NCBI GenBank assembly: GCA_036172665.1
Contig: CM069872.1
Span: 38,984,101-39,048,100 of the forward strand
Source: Prosopocoilus inquinatus
Lineage: Eukaryota > Arthropoda > Insecta > Coleoptera > Lucanidae
Direction of reading: 5' to 3'
Length of the DNA stretch: 64,000 nucleotides
The first letter of the stretch is position 1; every line of letters begins with the position of its first letter. The notes under the pieces are model-generated. The model was not told the origin of the DNA and did not search any database. It worked only from the letters and a program-made list of their open reading frames with translations. The translations under genes and the position numbers were made by a program. Shown piece after piece: positions 10,587 through 22,254 of the stretch.

Positions 10587-11760
10587 TAAATGGTTTTATC
10601 TTAATCGAGTGGCTTACTTGAACCTAATTTATTTGCCAACAGTAAATGAGAAGATTGTTCTCTAACTTTGTAGTGACACTTATAAATTATCCAGACTTCA
10701 CGTTTACTGTATTCATTTGAATAATTTATAACGCAATTTGCATGACAATTTCGTCATGTATTGAAAATACATTTAGCATATTAATACATATTTATTGGAT
10801 CAAAAACGCGCCCAGGTGCCAATGTGTACTATTTAAATTTTTTTAACTGAAACCTGATAATAGCATGACACGAATTTTTGCGAATCACAATCAGTTTTTT
10901 CGCAGTCATCGCCTTTGTCAATTTTAATACTTAACATGCAACTTCATTTTTAGAAAAATAAATCATGATTCGTTGAGGTCGCACCATTCGTGTATCTAAA
11001 ATCAAAGAGCAAATTCAAAATTTCTGTATTTAAAATTGAGTTGAAAATTATTACATAACAGAAGAGTTCCAGTAGTATCAAAGGTTCTCTAAAGTGCCCC
11101 GGGGTACCCACTAACACGTAATTATCGCAATTCCAAGTGGTGTTAATAACTTTCATTAACAATTAATAAAAGCTGGTTAATTTCCTGGTAAAACAATATC
11201 TTGAACCACATGGCAATCTACTGATATCCAGCTTATTCTGAATTTAACATCGGCGTGCTAAGTGGTTATTTTTATGGCGCCAATTCATTGTAAACAAACG
11301 TCCATATTAATTAGCCAAAAAAAATCGCCTTGCGCAAGTCTTTCCAATTATGCAAATATTTTTTTACCAAGAGGTTTACATAATTACTTTTCCTAATTCC
11401 CCGTTTGTCGTCAAACCGCGCGATTTATGGGCATCTGATTCCCAATTAGCGGTGTTAGCACAAACCAAATTGATTCCGTCAACACCGACTGCTTGCGCAG
11501 ATCTGCGAATTCGTCTGTTGGAAAAAGTGTGTGATTCCTTAATACTTTTATGTACACGAGCAATTCGCATTGGGACGGTCAAATTGAGCCTAACCAAATG
11601 ATACGACCGTCTAATTTTTGTCTCGTTTGTAAAATTGATTGCGATCGATTCATGCAATAACAACAAGCGAGTGTCAGGGAATTTTCAATGTCAAGGTGAA
11701 ACAGAAAAATACATATCTATATATTTTGTTATATCAAAGGTTATCGTTTTAAGCCTAGTA
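10587..11760. other. intergenic, nothing recognised
   Basis: AT-rich. Around 11350-11600 both strands are open for 80-95 codons, but neither product resembles a known protein and no splice context supports them. Confidence 0.4.
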
Positions 11761-11961
11761 CGCACTGAGAGATTTATCCGTAGAATGTAAACTGTCTAAA
11801 ATGAATTGAGACTGTCTCTTGACAAAGTTTCTTGTCATTATCTTATATACCTCTACATACATTCCACATTCTGACTAAAGATTTTGTCTGGAGAAATTCT
11901 CGACGCATTATTTTAGACAATCTGTACATATGCAAGGTCTATAGACGAATCTCTCAGAGCG
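11761..11961. mobile_element. inverted-repeat MITE
   Basis: CGCACTGAGAGATTTATCCG at the left and its imperfect complement ending CTCTCAGAGCG at the right bound about 200 bp. Internal ATTTTAGACA-type segments are also inverted. No coding sequence, and the target duplication is unclear. Confidence 0.55.
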
Positions 11962-12613
11962 AACAACGCTTTAGAACTTCACTTAGTTGGATTGGATGGA
12001 AGCGTAATAAGTAAAGTAAAATTCTAAACACGTTACGTAAAATAATGTCCTGATTATGATATACGTACATTTTAAGCAAAAGTAATGGGAACTGTTAAAA
12101 TCACCCTGTATATGGGCGATAATATAATAAACTTTCTTTAAATTTGACGTAAAGCGCGACACTGTAAATTAAAGACCTCGCTTTTTAATTAATCTTTTTT
12201 TTTAATTTTAACACGCGCGATTTTTCTTTTTTATTAAAAATATTATTCTGCCTACATTTGCGTCGTTAAGCAATTTAAAGACGCACGGTTCTGTAATGAA
12301 GTAAATTCATTTTTTTCTAGACGAGGTGTCCCTCGGTATAATTTGATTTATTAATGTTGATTAATATCACCATTTGATTTCCATTGCAACGCCCTTTGTT
12401 TTCTTATTTTAGGAACTTTCTAATTTATATTTTTCTGGCCATTTTAATGTTATGCAGCGTAGAAACTACTCGTAAGTAGGGAATAAATTCGATACGTTCA
12501 AGGCTATGAAAATTTGTAAAATTTTGAGCAGAATTCAAAATTGCAAAAAGATTGGGGAGGTACCATTAAAAAAAATTAAAGTCGACTCTTGTGACAATTA
12601 TATAAATAAATGG
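11962..12613. other. intergenic, nothing recognised
   Basis: AT-rich sequence with homopolymer runs; no supported gene, RNA or repeat boundary. Confidence 0.45.
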
Positions 12614-12755
12614 TTATTAAACTTTAACCAGACAGAATTATAATTGAAAATAGCACTCAAGCTTGCCTTATCGATTGACGAAGCTATCGATCGATAGTGA
12701 AACGTTGAGTACCATTTTCAATTATAATTCTGTCCGGTTCAAGTTTAATAAACAT
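12614..12755. mobile_element. inverted-repeat fragment related to Penelope-type termini, with a hammerhead-like core
   Basis: Arms of about 45 bp (TTAAACTTTAACCAGACAGA.. and its complement) flank TTGACGA-AGCTATC-GATC-GATAG-TGAAACGTTGAG at 12675-12710. The same block (GAAGCTATC..GATAG.GAAACGTTGAGT) occurs twice at 52330-52450, next to sequence shared with the Penelope-like element at 36.4 kb. The order CUGANGA, stem, GAAAC, GUH is that of a hammerhead ribozyme with a minimal helix III, but the first core base is U instead of C. Confidence 0.5.
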
Positions 12756-14796
12756 TAATTTAAAAAAATAAGTTAACACTCGCCCAGCTTTTTGTAAACA
12801 CCTTCTAGTATTAAAAAAATATTTCCTGGAAGAGGCCAAATTAAGATAAAATTGACGGATATGAGCGTCTTTGAAAAAAAAATGTTCGCTTTGAACGTAT
12901 CTAACTTATCCATTACTTAATTCCCACGCATTTGTACAGAAAAAATTGAAATTGTTCTGCAATTTGCACATTTAAAAAACATTCAATGTTAATGATAATA
13001 CAAAGAATCAAATTATCATAACGAGTATTATTAAATATTTTTGGCTCTTTTTAGTTCTGAATTTTTTAAGCTGTGAAACCTAATGACATGCTAAAAAGGC
13101 ACCTAAATTGATCCTATTTTCACTAAAATAGCTTGGAGAGCTGATTTGCAAATTTAGACTTTCTTCTGTCAAATAAATCTGATAATTTTCTCGCAAAAAT
13201 ATAATTATCTACTTATTAGTAAAGCCCCGAGGAAAAATGCGTGTACTTGATTTGGATGACGTAATTATGTCATTTCTCCTCATGGTGGATTCTTAAAAGG
13301 TCCAACGGAGTTAAATAAAACGTTAAAATTAAAGTCATTAATCAGAATTTGATTTAAAATTAAAGTCATGTCATCATTTTGTACAAAATTTTATACAACG
13401 GCTTTAATTTTAATGTTTTATTTAACTTTTTTGGACATTTTTAAGAAACTACCACGAGAAAATAAATACCTGGCGTCAAGGTTGGTAGAGCTAGACTGCG
13501 TATTCGGAGGTTGCCTTGATTTAGAGGGGAAGGTTTGGGGTACGCAACTGTCATGGCACATGAAGTATTCCATTGAGCATATTAATCAGGTTTTTACATT
13601 AAATGATCAACAGGACTACAGAATTGATTCTATTTTTACTAAATTAGATTAAGTTCTAGAAAATAGATTAAAACTCATTCTATTTACTTCACTGTGACGG
13701 ATAGAAGTTTCGTGTGACGTCACGAGTTATTTTTGCAGGGGCAAAAGTTTCAAACCAAATTTCGCACTATTAACCGTTCACGATCTTTTTAGATTCTAGA
13801 AGGTTATGCTTTGTTTCCTTAAGTTACGTGCGTATTCTGATAGAAATTAAAATCTGACATAGTAAAAAGTAACTTAAAACGAATATATTTTTTATTATAA
13901 TCTCGTCAAAATGCGAAAAGTTATAAATGGCTAAAATGTGCGATAATTATACATATAATTATTATATAAAGGATCGCCCAAATTTAAAAACCGAAGCGGA
14001 ATTGAAGAAGCGTCTTTTTACGAGAAGAATCTAAAATTATGGGCGTTGGAGGACGTAAGCGAAGAAGTAGCGAAATTCTAGGTGAGGTCTAAATGACCAT
14101 GAAAAAGTTCTAAGTCATCAGCAACAGCAAGAAATTCCTACTATTTAGATTCCCATGCATGTATTTATTTTGTAATGTAAATTAATTATCAACTGCTTGC
14201 TGGGAACGATACGAAATAAAACCATAAAATTAAAAATGAGCGCCAATCAATTTTCTGACATGTATTTTTTTTTGTGATACCAACAAAAATGTCACCCTAA
14301 CATGACCTACTCTGAGTCTAAAAAAGATCGTAAACGCATATTTCAGATTTAAATGGGAACGAGACAATCTATTAGATGCAATATCAATTTTACCAACCTT
14401 TCCTGGCATCATAATTAACTCGTCTACATCAAGTACAAGTAGTTATTCTACTTTCTTTACGGCCTTAACATCCGACCTTTACTTTTTACGTTTACGTTTT
14501 GGGAAACTAAGCACAACGTAACGTTAAAAATTGTACGTGAAAGTATTTGAAGATGCATTGTTCAAATAATATGAGTAGCGCATTTCCGATTTTACTGGAA
14601 CTCTAAACTTCTTTCTTTTATCGTTCTATTTCATATTATTATTATTATTAATTGTATTATTAATCTGTGATAATTTTATATAATTTGTTTATATAAAATG
14701 CCGATACTGTTGTTGATTTCTTAGAACCATTTTTACAACCTAATGAATGGGTACCTAAACACCAGGGCCTTATTCTCGAATCGAGGGAACAAACCT
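12756..14796. other. intergenic, nothing firm
   Basis: AT-rich. A 94-codon plus-strand open frame at 13368-13652 is of unknown nature and resembles no family I know. Confidence 0.4.
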
Positions 14797-14880
14797 GCAA
14801 GAGAACGTGATGTCAAAATGACGCAGTTCTCCTATGATTTGCATGAGAGTTTACGTCATTTTGACGTCACGTTCTCTTGC
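14797..14880. repeat. 84-bp hairpin with 27-bp arms
   Basis: GCAAGAGAACGTGATGTCAA.. at 14797-14823 is almost exactly complementary to 14854-14880, with a 30-nt loop. It is a likely small MITE or foldback unit with no coding content. Confidence 0.7.
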
Positions 14881-15074
14881 GAATCTGCTCATTACACACA
14901 TTAATTCAACGTGCATGATATTTTATGGGTTTTCTTATCGAAACTAGACAATTCGAGGATTCCAATTATGAAAACAGCGATGATTATCGATTAAAAACAG
15001 TTTAATGTTAGAATCTCAACTTACACGACTAACGTATGTACCTTCTGATCGTATGGAATTATGAAGCGAAGGAT

Positions 15075-15272
15075 GGGTTGCATAAAACACTTGAACCTGG
15101 GTTAAGTTTAAGCCTAACTTAGAACGTAAATAAAATTTGATGCGCTTTTCTTCACTTTGAACCTAGTTCAGTTGAATGTCCCCTTGAACTCTCTTGGTAC
15201 AACTGGCCCTAAGCCTGTCAAATTCTAACTGAGGATTAAATTTAATCCTGTCTTAAAAATTTTATGCAACCC
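15075..15272. mobile_element. MITE with GGGTTGCATAAAA termini
   Basis: GGGTTGCATAAAACACTTGA at the left and ..TTTTATGCAACCC at the right form imperfect inverted repeats of about 35-40 bp around a 198-bp unit. No open frame. The target duplication is not obvious. Confidence 0.6.
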
Positions 15273-15287
15273 AGACGTAGTATTTAT

Positions 15288-15430
15288 GGCCAGTTGCACC
15301 AAACACTTAAGCCGAGCTTAAATTTAAGTACCGTTTATATGTGACATGTGAGGTTATACAATATTCAGTAAATCACATTCTAAGCGGTGCTTAAAGTTAA
15401 GCTCGGCTTAAGTGTTTGGTGCAATTGGGG
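15288..15430. mobile_element. MITE with long inverted repeats
   Basis: Arms of about 50 bp, starting GGCCAGTTGCACCAAACACT and ending with its near complement at 15430, surround a loop of about 45 nt. The two arms are about 90% complementary, indicating a fairly young insertion. Confidence 0.75.
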
Positions 15431-15706
15431 ATTAGAGTGCTGGTTGTATTTGAAAATTAATTTGGAAATTCGAATGTTTTATCCTAGTCATTTACTCATT
15501 TACTTTTTAATCCGTTGACAAAACAGTAACAAGAAATAGCGAAACGTCACAGGATCAACAAAAAATAAAACGCAAAATTAAGTTAAATTAACTGCATTAT
15601 GTTGAATTAACGTGTTCATATCAGATATAATAGATTATGTTAATTTCAAATTTAATTTCCTATTCAACCATTCTATAACTAGGGCAAGTTGTCGAGAAAA
15701 AATGAA

Positions 15707-16484
15707 TATACCGGCTGTTTCAAATTGAGTGTGCACTGAAGGGATCTCCTAAACCATAAGAGATACAAATTCGGTTAAATGGAAGAAAAGTTACAGGAAT
15801 CAATGCCCAATTCGTATCCATTGAGAGAATGATTTTTTTCTTATTTCTTCTTGAGATATTAATAAAAATGTAAAAAAATCGATTTTCTTTTTCTCTCTGT
15901 ATCTGTTTTTTGTCATATTCTAACTTTACTTGAAAAAAAGGTATTAAGTATTATACTCACTGAAATCACCAGAAAAAAATCTATCGGCTAGATTAATAAA
16001 AAGATAATGAAATGTGAAATTATGTATTAAATAACATTTTCATATAAAATCTGAGTTATTTAAGCTTCAAATTAATATCAACTATTAAGTGTGATATATC
16101 ATTACAATCAGGAGAAAAAATGCCATCGAATAATAAAAAAAGATAGGTTGTACTTAAAAAATCGAAACTGATGATGGTCGTGGAAAGACGAAACGTCTGA
16201 CTTCAATTCTATTACGCCTATTCGAAGCAGAATCAAAAAGTACCTGTAGAAAGTTAAATCAGAATTTCAAAATTATGTATAATAAAAGAGGTACAGAGAG
16301 AAAAAGAAAATCGATTTTTTTACATTTTTATTAATATCTCAATAAGAAATAATAAAAAAATCATTGTGTTAATGAATGAGTTAAACATTGATTCGTGCAT
16401 CTTTTCTTCCATTTAAACAAATTTGTATCTCTTACGGTTTAAGGGATCCCTTCAATGCACACCCAATTTGAAACAGCCGGTATA
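15707..16484. mobile_element. 778-bp non-autonomous DNA element with about 200-bp inverted repeats
   Basis: TATACCGGCTGTTTCAAATT at the left and its complement at the right are inverted. Complementarity extends, with gaps, through AAGGGATC..TAA.CC.TAAGAGATACAAATT to the AAAATCGATTTTCTTTTTCTCTCTGTA segment near 15880-15900. TA or TATA flanks suggest the Tc1/mariner superfamily, but no transposase is present. The centre holds the motif described at 16168-16197. Confidence 0.7.
16168..16197 (+). ncRNA. hammerhead-ribozyme-like core (degenerate)
   Basis: CTGATGA (16168-16174), a short stem GGTC..GAC, then GAAAC and GTC (16195-16197) occur in the order and spacing of a hammerhead with a very short helix III, as known from Penelope-like elements. 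Helix I pairing by the flanks is poor, so it is probably an inactive remnant. Confidence 0.3.
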
Positions 16485-17689
16485 TAAAATCAATCATTAA
16501 AACGATGAACTTTAATTTTGAAGTCCCCATTTCCAGAAATAAGTAATTAGAAAAACTTGAATAAGAAGATTTTTGTGAACCACCGTGTACAGATAAAATG
16601 AAAGTTGTGCTTTTATACATAAATAAAATCCAAATTTGCATCAAATGTTCCCTGTGCGTTGTTTCAGTATTTTTTAATTTCTTTTTTTTTTCATTTGTGA
16701 ACAAAGTTAGTGAAATTCCAGTCGGGCATGGGTTTCCTACAATACACGAATTTTGTAAAACCTGCAGCGTTAATTTCTAATGGAATCTTTCTATTAAACT
16801 GTAGGAATATTTGTATTGTATATTTGTATTTGCAATTTGTATGTGCAATTAAAATTAATTTAGCGTAAGAATTACTAAATGCGTACAGTTATTTAATATT
16901 TGCCTAGGCGATGCTCATCAAATCTGTTTGAAGTCGATTTCATTTTTATATTTTTGTGGCTGCAAGAAAAACGTACGCTCGGCAATAAAATGCCGTGATG
17001 GCATTCATAAAAGTCGACCGGAAAAGTGAATTTTGTTCGATTTAATCATTCAGTTGCCGCATCTTTAAAAAAAGTCGTATACATTTTAGGAATGTCCGGA
17101 ATTTCCCCGACTTTGTTTATATCTGACCGTCCATTATCTAAAATCTAAAACAAGGATATCGAAAGCCAATTTTTTATTCAAATTGCGCGGTACTAATTCA
17201 AATGTGGTGGACATAAATAATCGGCACGAGTCCTTGCGGTTAAACGCCACAGGAAAAATCGTGAAAAGAATATCGCAAATTTGCATAAATTCCTTGCCAG
17301 CAGATTATGTAAGAATGTACGGGCAATTATTTTAAAAAAAAGGTACGTTTTCACTGCTTATTCCACATTAATTATATTTAGCGAATTAAGGAGTAAATAA
17401 TTTCAGTTCCGCGTCGCTTTCTAAAATTCCTCGTGCACTTTTACACGCAAAAGCGCGCGTTCGTAAAAGAATCAACTTACACCGGGTGTTGTATGAAAAT
17501 AAGAAGACATATCAGCCTTTCCTGCACACAAGGACGGCACATACTCGTATGTAGGAGGAACATTTTTCGAATATATACGATTAGAATAGCCCGGCTGAAC
17601 TGAACGTGTTCGATTTACTACAGGACATTAACTAACAACAAATTACTAGACTTCGCAGAGAGGTGTTAATGAGTTGGTTTGCCTCCTGT

Positions 17690-17720
<31 letters not shown>

Positions 17721-20501
17721 TTCACTTGCTCGAAACGTGCTGTGGGAATGATTTAATTTGATTGGCGTGTTCGCTGTTCACACAGTGAGTCGAGTCAATT
17801 TTATTGTTGTTTTTGTTTATTGTTTATGAAGTACATATAATCACCTTCGAGGTGTATTAATGTTGTCATTGATGTTTTTAAATGAGTTCCATTGGGTCGT
17901 GCACTGTTGCAATAAATTCGCCTGAGCTGAAACTTTCACATTTCTTAAGAGATTGAGTAATTAATATAGGACAGGTTACTAAAGTTGATATGAAAATCAG
18001 ACGAGTTTTAGGAAGTTATAAATTTAATCAGGTTTTTTTTTGGCGAGAAGAACTGATAAAATCGTTTTTCTTTTTCGTATACATATTTCATCATTTTAAT
18101 CATGCTAATTCTAGACGACAGGCGACAGTTTATTAATAGGATTTTTTTAATATTTTACGTAATAGACGATATCACTTTTACTGACGTAGTACGAGATTTT
18201 TTTTTTGGATACACTGTATGTACACTTGTCGATAAGAAAATTAAAAAAAAAGTTAAATAAAGGCAATAAGAAGACGATAAAATTTAAACAAATTCTACGT
18301 AGATACAATTTTATTTTTGTGCAAGTTTAAAGTTAAATTATTTTATTTTCGTTATCTTCATCTAATAATTCCATTTTGTATGATTGTATTTAACTGTTCT
18401 ATTGTAAATTAATTTAATGTACGACAGCTATAAATACATAAAATTGAAAGAGGAAATCTTTGAACTGTGGTGCTTTAACAGGTTAATAAAAAATCACAGA
18501 AAACAGTAAAATATAATGAGAATAAATATATTTAATTATTCGAATTTTTTCATATTTTTTAATGTTGTCTTTAAATTGTAAAACAAATATAAATACGTAC
18601 TAATTAGATATTTTGGATTGGGTACTAATTTCAATTTATTTTTTTTTATTTTTTCTATTTTTCCAACAACAACAGAAAACTAGAAGTCAAATAGGATCCG
18701 CTCAGAAATTAATTTTCTTCAAAAACAATAACAAATTTCGTTATTGCATTCGCTAAAAAAATACACGCAGATAACAAAATAATTTTTTTAACATAATACT
18801 TTTTGAAAAAAATTATACTGTAATTCATGTAAGCAAAACGAAATTCTTGCACAAAAATATGGCGAAAGGTTCGAATAAAATAAACTGAACTTTTTTTCTA
18901 CATAATAATATTCAAATATTTGAACAAAATTATAAAGCAAATTAAAAAAAATAATTACAATTCAATGACAACAAAATAATACTTAACATACATGATATTC
19001 AGAAGCTAACAGACAACAGTTACGACTGCATAAACAAGCGTAATTACTTCTTATCTGTTTGTTAAAAAAAAATAAAATAATATAAAATTAGCACTGATAT
19101 ACAACGATGAAAGCAAAGTTGAAAAAAAAACTGGATTCTACTTACGCAAACTTTCGTTATCATTTCGATTCACATTCAGACTGGTTCTACTGCAGCATTT
19201 AAACAATTGTCAGTCTACTAACACTAGAACGTAAACAACCTTCACTGAATGTGAAATACCTCTACCAACAATTTAGTTCAGCACATTTGTTTTAACTCCG
19301 AAAGTTTTATCGTCGGCGCGATCGAAAAGTGTCTTATTAAACAATCTTATCGTTGCAGATCATTCACACTTGAATTAATTTATTTAATCCTATTGCAGCA
19401 ATCGCGATATCAAAAAATTTATTATCGAAAGTCTCTGTTCCAGCAAGTGCAGGAAGTCCAGAAACGAACTGGTCGCGCGCAATACCTAATTAATTTTCTG
19501 AATGGAGCTGAAGCAAAAGGCGCCGCTCGCTGAAATATGTAATTAAGAGTGGAGGTGCGAATTTGAGAGGATTAAAATACGAACTCTTTGGCTTAAGGAC
19601 CTGTGACGGAACTAAATAATAAAAGTTATTCTTAGCGTAAATTTAAAGCAACGCGGCCCGTTAAACGACAAACAAACGTGATATTATACAATAGTTTATG
19701 AATGACCACTTATGGATGGACGCAGATGTAGGACAGGCGCCAAATTTTTTTATTACTAATATTTACATCTTTTAAAAATATTCACTCTTCAACGTTTTTT
19801 CTGTGTTTTATAAGACGACCTCAACTCGCATTGCAGTACACAAAGAATTATTTAAAGAAAACAAAACGAAATACCTTTGAATATGTCCATGTACAGGTGC
19901 CTCAAAACTTGCTTTGGACAACTGAAGGTAAAGAAACAGTGCAAATACCTTGTTTTTTAAACTATTGTTACGAATTTAAGGTTCGTTTTAATTTATATTT
20001 TAAAATAGCCTAATAACTAATTTATTAATAATGTTGCACAAGCACTAACTTATTTCATGCTCAACGAATTAATTTTTGCAAAAGTCGAACGATCAGTTAG
20101 TTCATTATTTCCCCAGCCGACTGTTTAAATATGTGGGGCTGGTTTACGAGATTGTTTGATCTTGCATCCATCTGTGTTTCGAAGTGTCAAGAAGGTTCCG
20201 TTGCGGAATCAGCCAGAAGCTTCGAGATAATGGCACACCGGCTCTGACACGTGTACGACTAATTCGTCACGCATTAGATCCTCTCACTATTATACAGGGT
20301 ATGGAGAAAATTAATATTACGCGAAAATATTACGTGTCTGGTAAACCATTTGTTATTTAGATTTGACGTTTGGTAGGGTTGAACTGGTCACAAAACTCAT
20401 TTCTTGGCATGAGTTTCATTTGTTGTATACGGTAAACTACATCATAAGATTGTTCATTCAAAAATAACATACAGTACGAATATTTACTGTGATTTATTTC
20501 T
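16485..20501. other. long AT-rich intergenic stretch
   Basis: No supported gene. A pure (TTTA)n microsatellite lies at about 17690-17722. 18000-19100 is extremely AT-rich with many homopolymers. 19480-19700 is locally richer in GC but not coding. Confidence 0.5.
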
Positions 20502-20687
20502 ATTTACCGCAGCGTTTTCCAAACTGTGGGGCGCGCCCTCCTAGGAATGTGCATAAGTCTTCAAAGGGGGGCACAGCAGAATAAATTTTAAAAAAATGAA
20601 CGCAAATTGCAACTAATTTATCATATTCTCTTTTTATAAGAGGTTGCTTATAGATTAGTTATCATAGGTTGGCACCGAACTTTATTA

Positions 20688-22018
20688 TACAGGCTGTCCC
20701 AACAGTGCGTTCTCGGGCTATATCTTGATAACTACTGCAGATATAAAAAAAAGTTTCAAGACATTTTTATTTTAAAATTTAAAGGTCTACGACATAAAAT
20801 TATTTTCACCTATACAGGGTAAATCAAAACAGCGGTACTGAATGCAACTTCTTTATTTCAAATGGCACACCTTATATATGATAGCGAATTTGAATTACCC
20901 ATAAAATTTTGTCCATTTTTCATGTGCCATAATCTATGTCTAATTCTAACCGTTCGGAAGATATTTAACATTTTATCTAAAAGCTGTTGCTTGCAGCCAT
21001 TATTTTATTTATTTATATTTTGTTTATTTTTAACTTTAGAGAAAAGATTTTCGACATAGATGTAGTTGGTACTTTAGTTTATTCTAAGCCATTATTAAAT
21101 GTATTTTTATAGTTACAGGGTGATCATGGTACTAAGCAAAATATTAGAAATTTCAAAATGACATAAGTCAAATTTCTTAAATAGCATACTCTATATTTTT
21201 ATATCCTAAATTGTTCGTCTAATACAGTACTTTCGTTTTTGTCATGCATGTTCTTTATCTGCAATATTTTTCGAGAGCCTTATATCCATTTCAGTTATTT
21301 CTTTTAAAACGTATAATTGTATAAGGTGGCTGTGGAAAACAGGTAAACTAATTATTAATGTCAGCTGGTTCGTTTGTTTTCCATGGCCACCTTAGACAAG
21401 TACTAGTTTTAAAACAAATAATTCATACAGGTCTAGGGTTCTAAAAAAATATAGCAGATAGGTATAAGACATGCATGACAGAAACGAAGGTACTGTATTA
21501 GACGAACAATTTAGGATATAAAAATATAGGGCATGCTATTTAAGAAAATTGAGTTATGTCATTCTGAAATTTCCGATATTTTGGTTAGTACCATGATCAC
21601 CCTGTAACGATAAAAATACTTTTAATAGTGGCTTAGAATAAGTTAAAGTATCAACTACATCTGTACCGAAAATCTTTTCTTTAAAGTTAAAAATAGACAA
21701 AATATGAGTAAATAAAATAATGGCTGCAATCGTCAGTTTTGAGATAAAATATTAAATATCTTCAAAACGGTCAGATTTAGACATAGATTATGGTACATAA
21801 AAAACGTGTAGATTTGTATGTGCAATCCAAATTTAACATTGCCATTTGAAACAAAAATGTTGCATTCAGTACCGCAGTTTTGATTCACCCTGTACAGGTG
21901 AAAGTAATTTTATATCGTAGACCTTTAAATTTTAAAACAAAAATGTCCTGAAACTTTTTTTGTATCTGCACTAGTTATCGATATATAGCCCGAGAACGCA
22001 CTGTTGGGACACCCTGTA
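20688..22018. mobile_element. 1331-bp foldback of concentric inverted repeats
   Basis: TACAGGCTGTCCC (20688) and GGGACACCCTGTA (ending 22018) are the outermost arms. Inside them lie TACAGGGTAAATCAAAAC (20813) with its partner ending 21894, then TTACAGGGTGATCATGGTAC (21113) with its partner ending about 21607, then TAAGGTGGC (21322) with its partner ending 21394. Complementarity is nearly continuous along both roughly 650-bp arms. No open frame. Confidence 0.85.
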
Positions 22019-22198
22019 TTTAATTTATTTTGATACTTTCTTGGTAAAAAACAAATGAAAATTTCTGGAATTAAAACATGTCAATGCATTGCAGGATACG
22101 CAAACGAACTTCAATAAAACACGGTCAGTTAAGAACTGTAATGATGAGTCTCAAATATTTACAAAATACGAGAGAAATTCGAGATTCTATTGGCAAAA

Positions 22199-22213
22199 GG
22201 GGGGGGGGGGGGG
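22199..22213 (+). repeat. poly-G tract of 15
   Basis: Fifteen consecutive G at the inner edge of the right hAT terminus. It could form a quadruplex and is a likely site of length polymorphism. Confidence 0.9.
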
Positions 22214-22254
22214 AGCGTGAATCATAATCATGATTGGTAAACGCTGATTTATCG

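Larger units (their letters stand above)
20502..22254. mobile_element. non-autonomous hAT element hosting a nested palindrome
   Basis: The left end CAGCGTTTTCCAAACTGTGG starts at 20510. The right end, read inward from 22246, is CAGCGTTTACCAATCATG. The first 13 bp match with one difference. ATTTACCG (20502-20509) and ATTTATCG (22247-22254) form an 8-bp duplication with one mismatch. Next to the left end is GGGGCGCGCCC and near the right end a 15-G run (22199-22213). No transposase is visible. The interior is almost entirely the foldback at 20688-22018. Confidence 0.75.

Noticed and set aside
11350..11666. Overlapping 83- and 96-codon frames on opposite strands
   Set aside because: Both strands open together, no recognised domain, no convincing splice sites.
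13368..13652. 94-codon frame with a hydrophobic start
   Set aside because: No recognised motif, and the neighbouring sequence offers no exon to join. It could be an isolated exon but cannot be supported.
19140..19260. Possible minus-strand non-coding first exon with a GTAAGTAG donor and TCAGTG initiator-like word
   Set aside because: No acceptor partner or downstream exon could be tied to it; too speculative to annotate.
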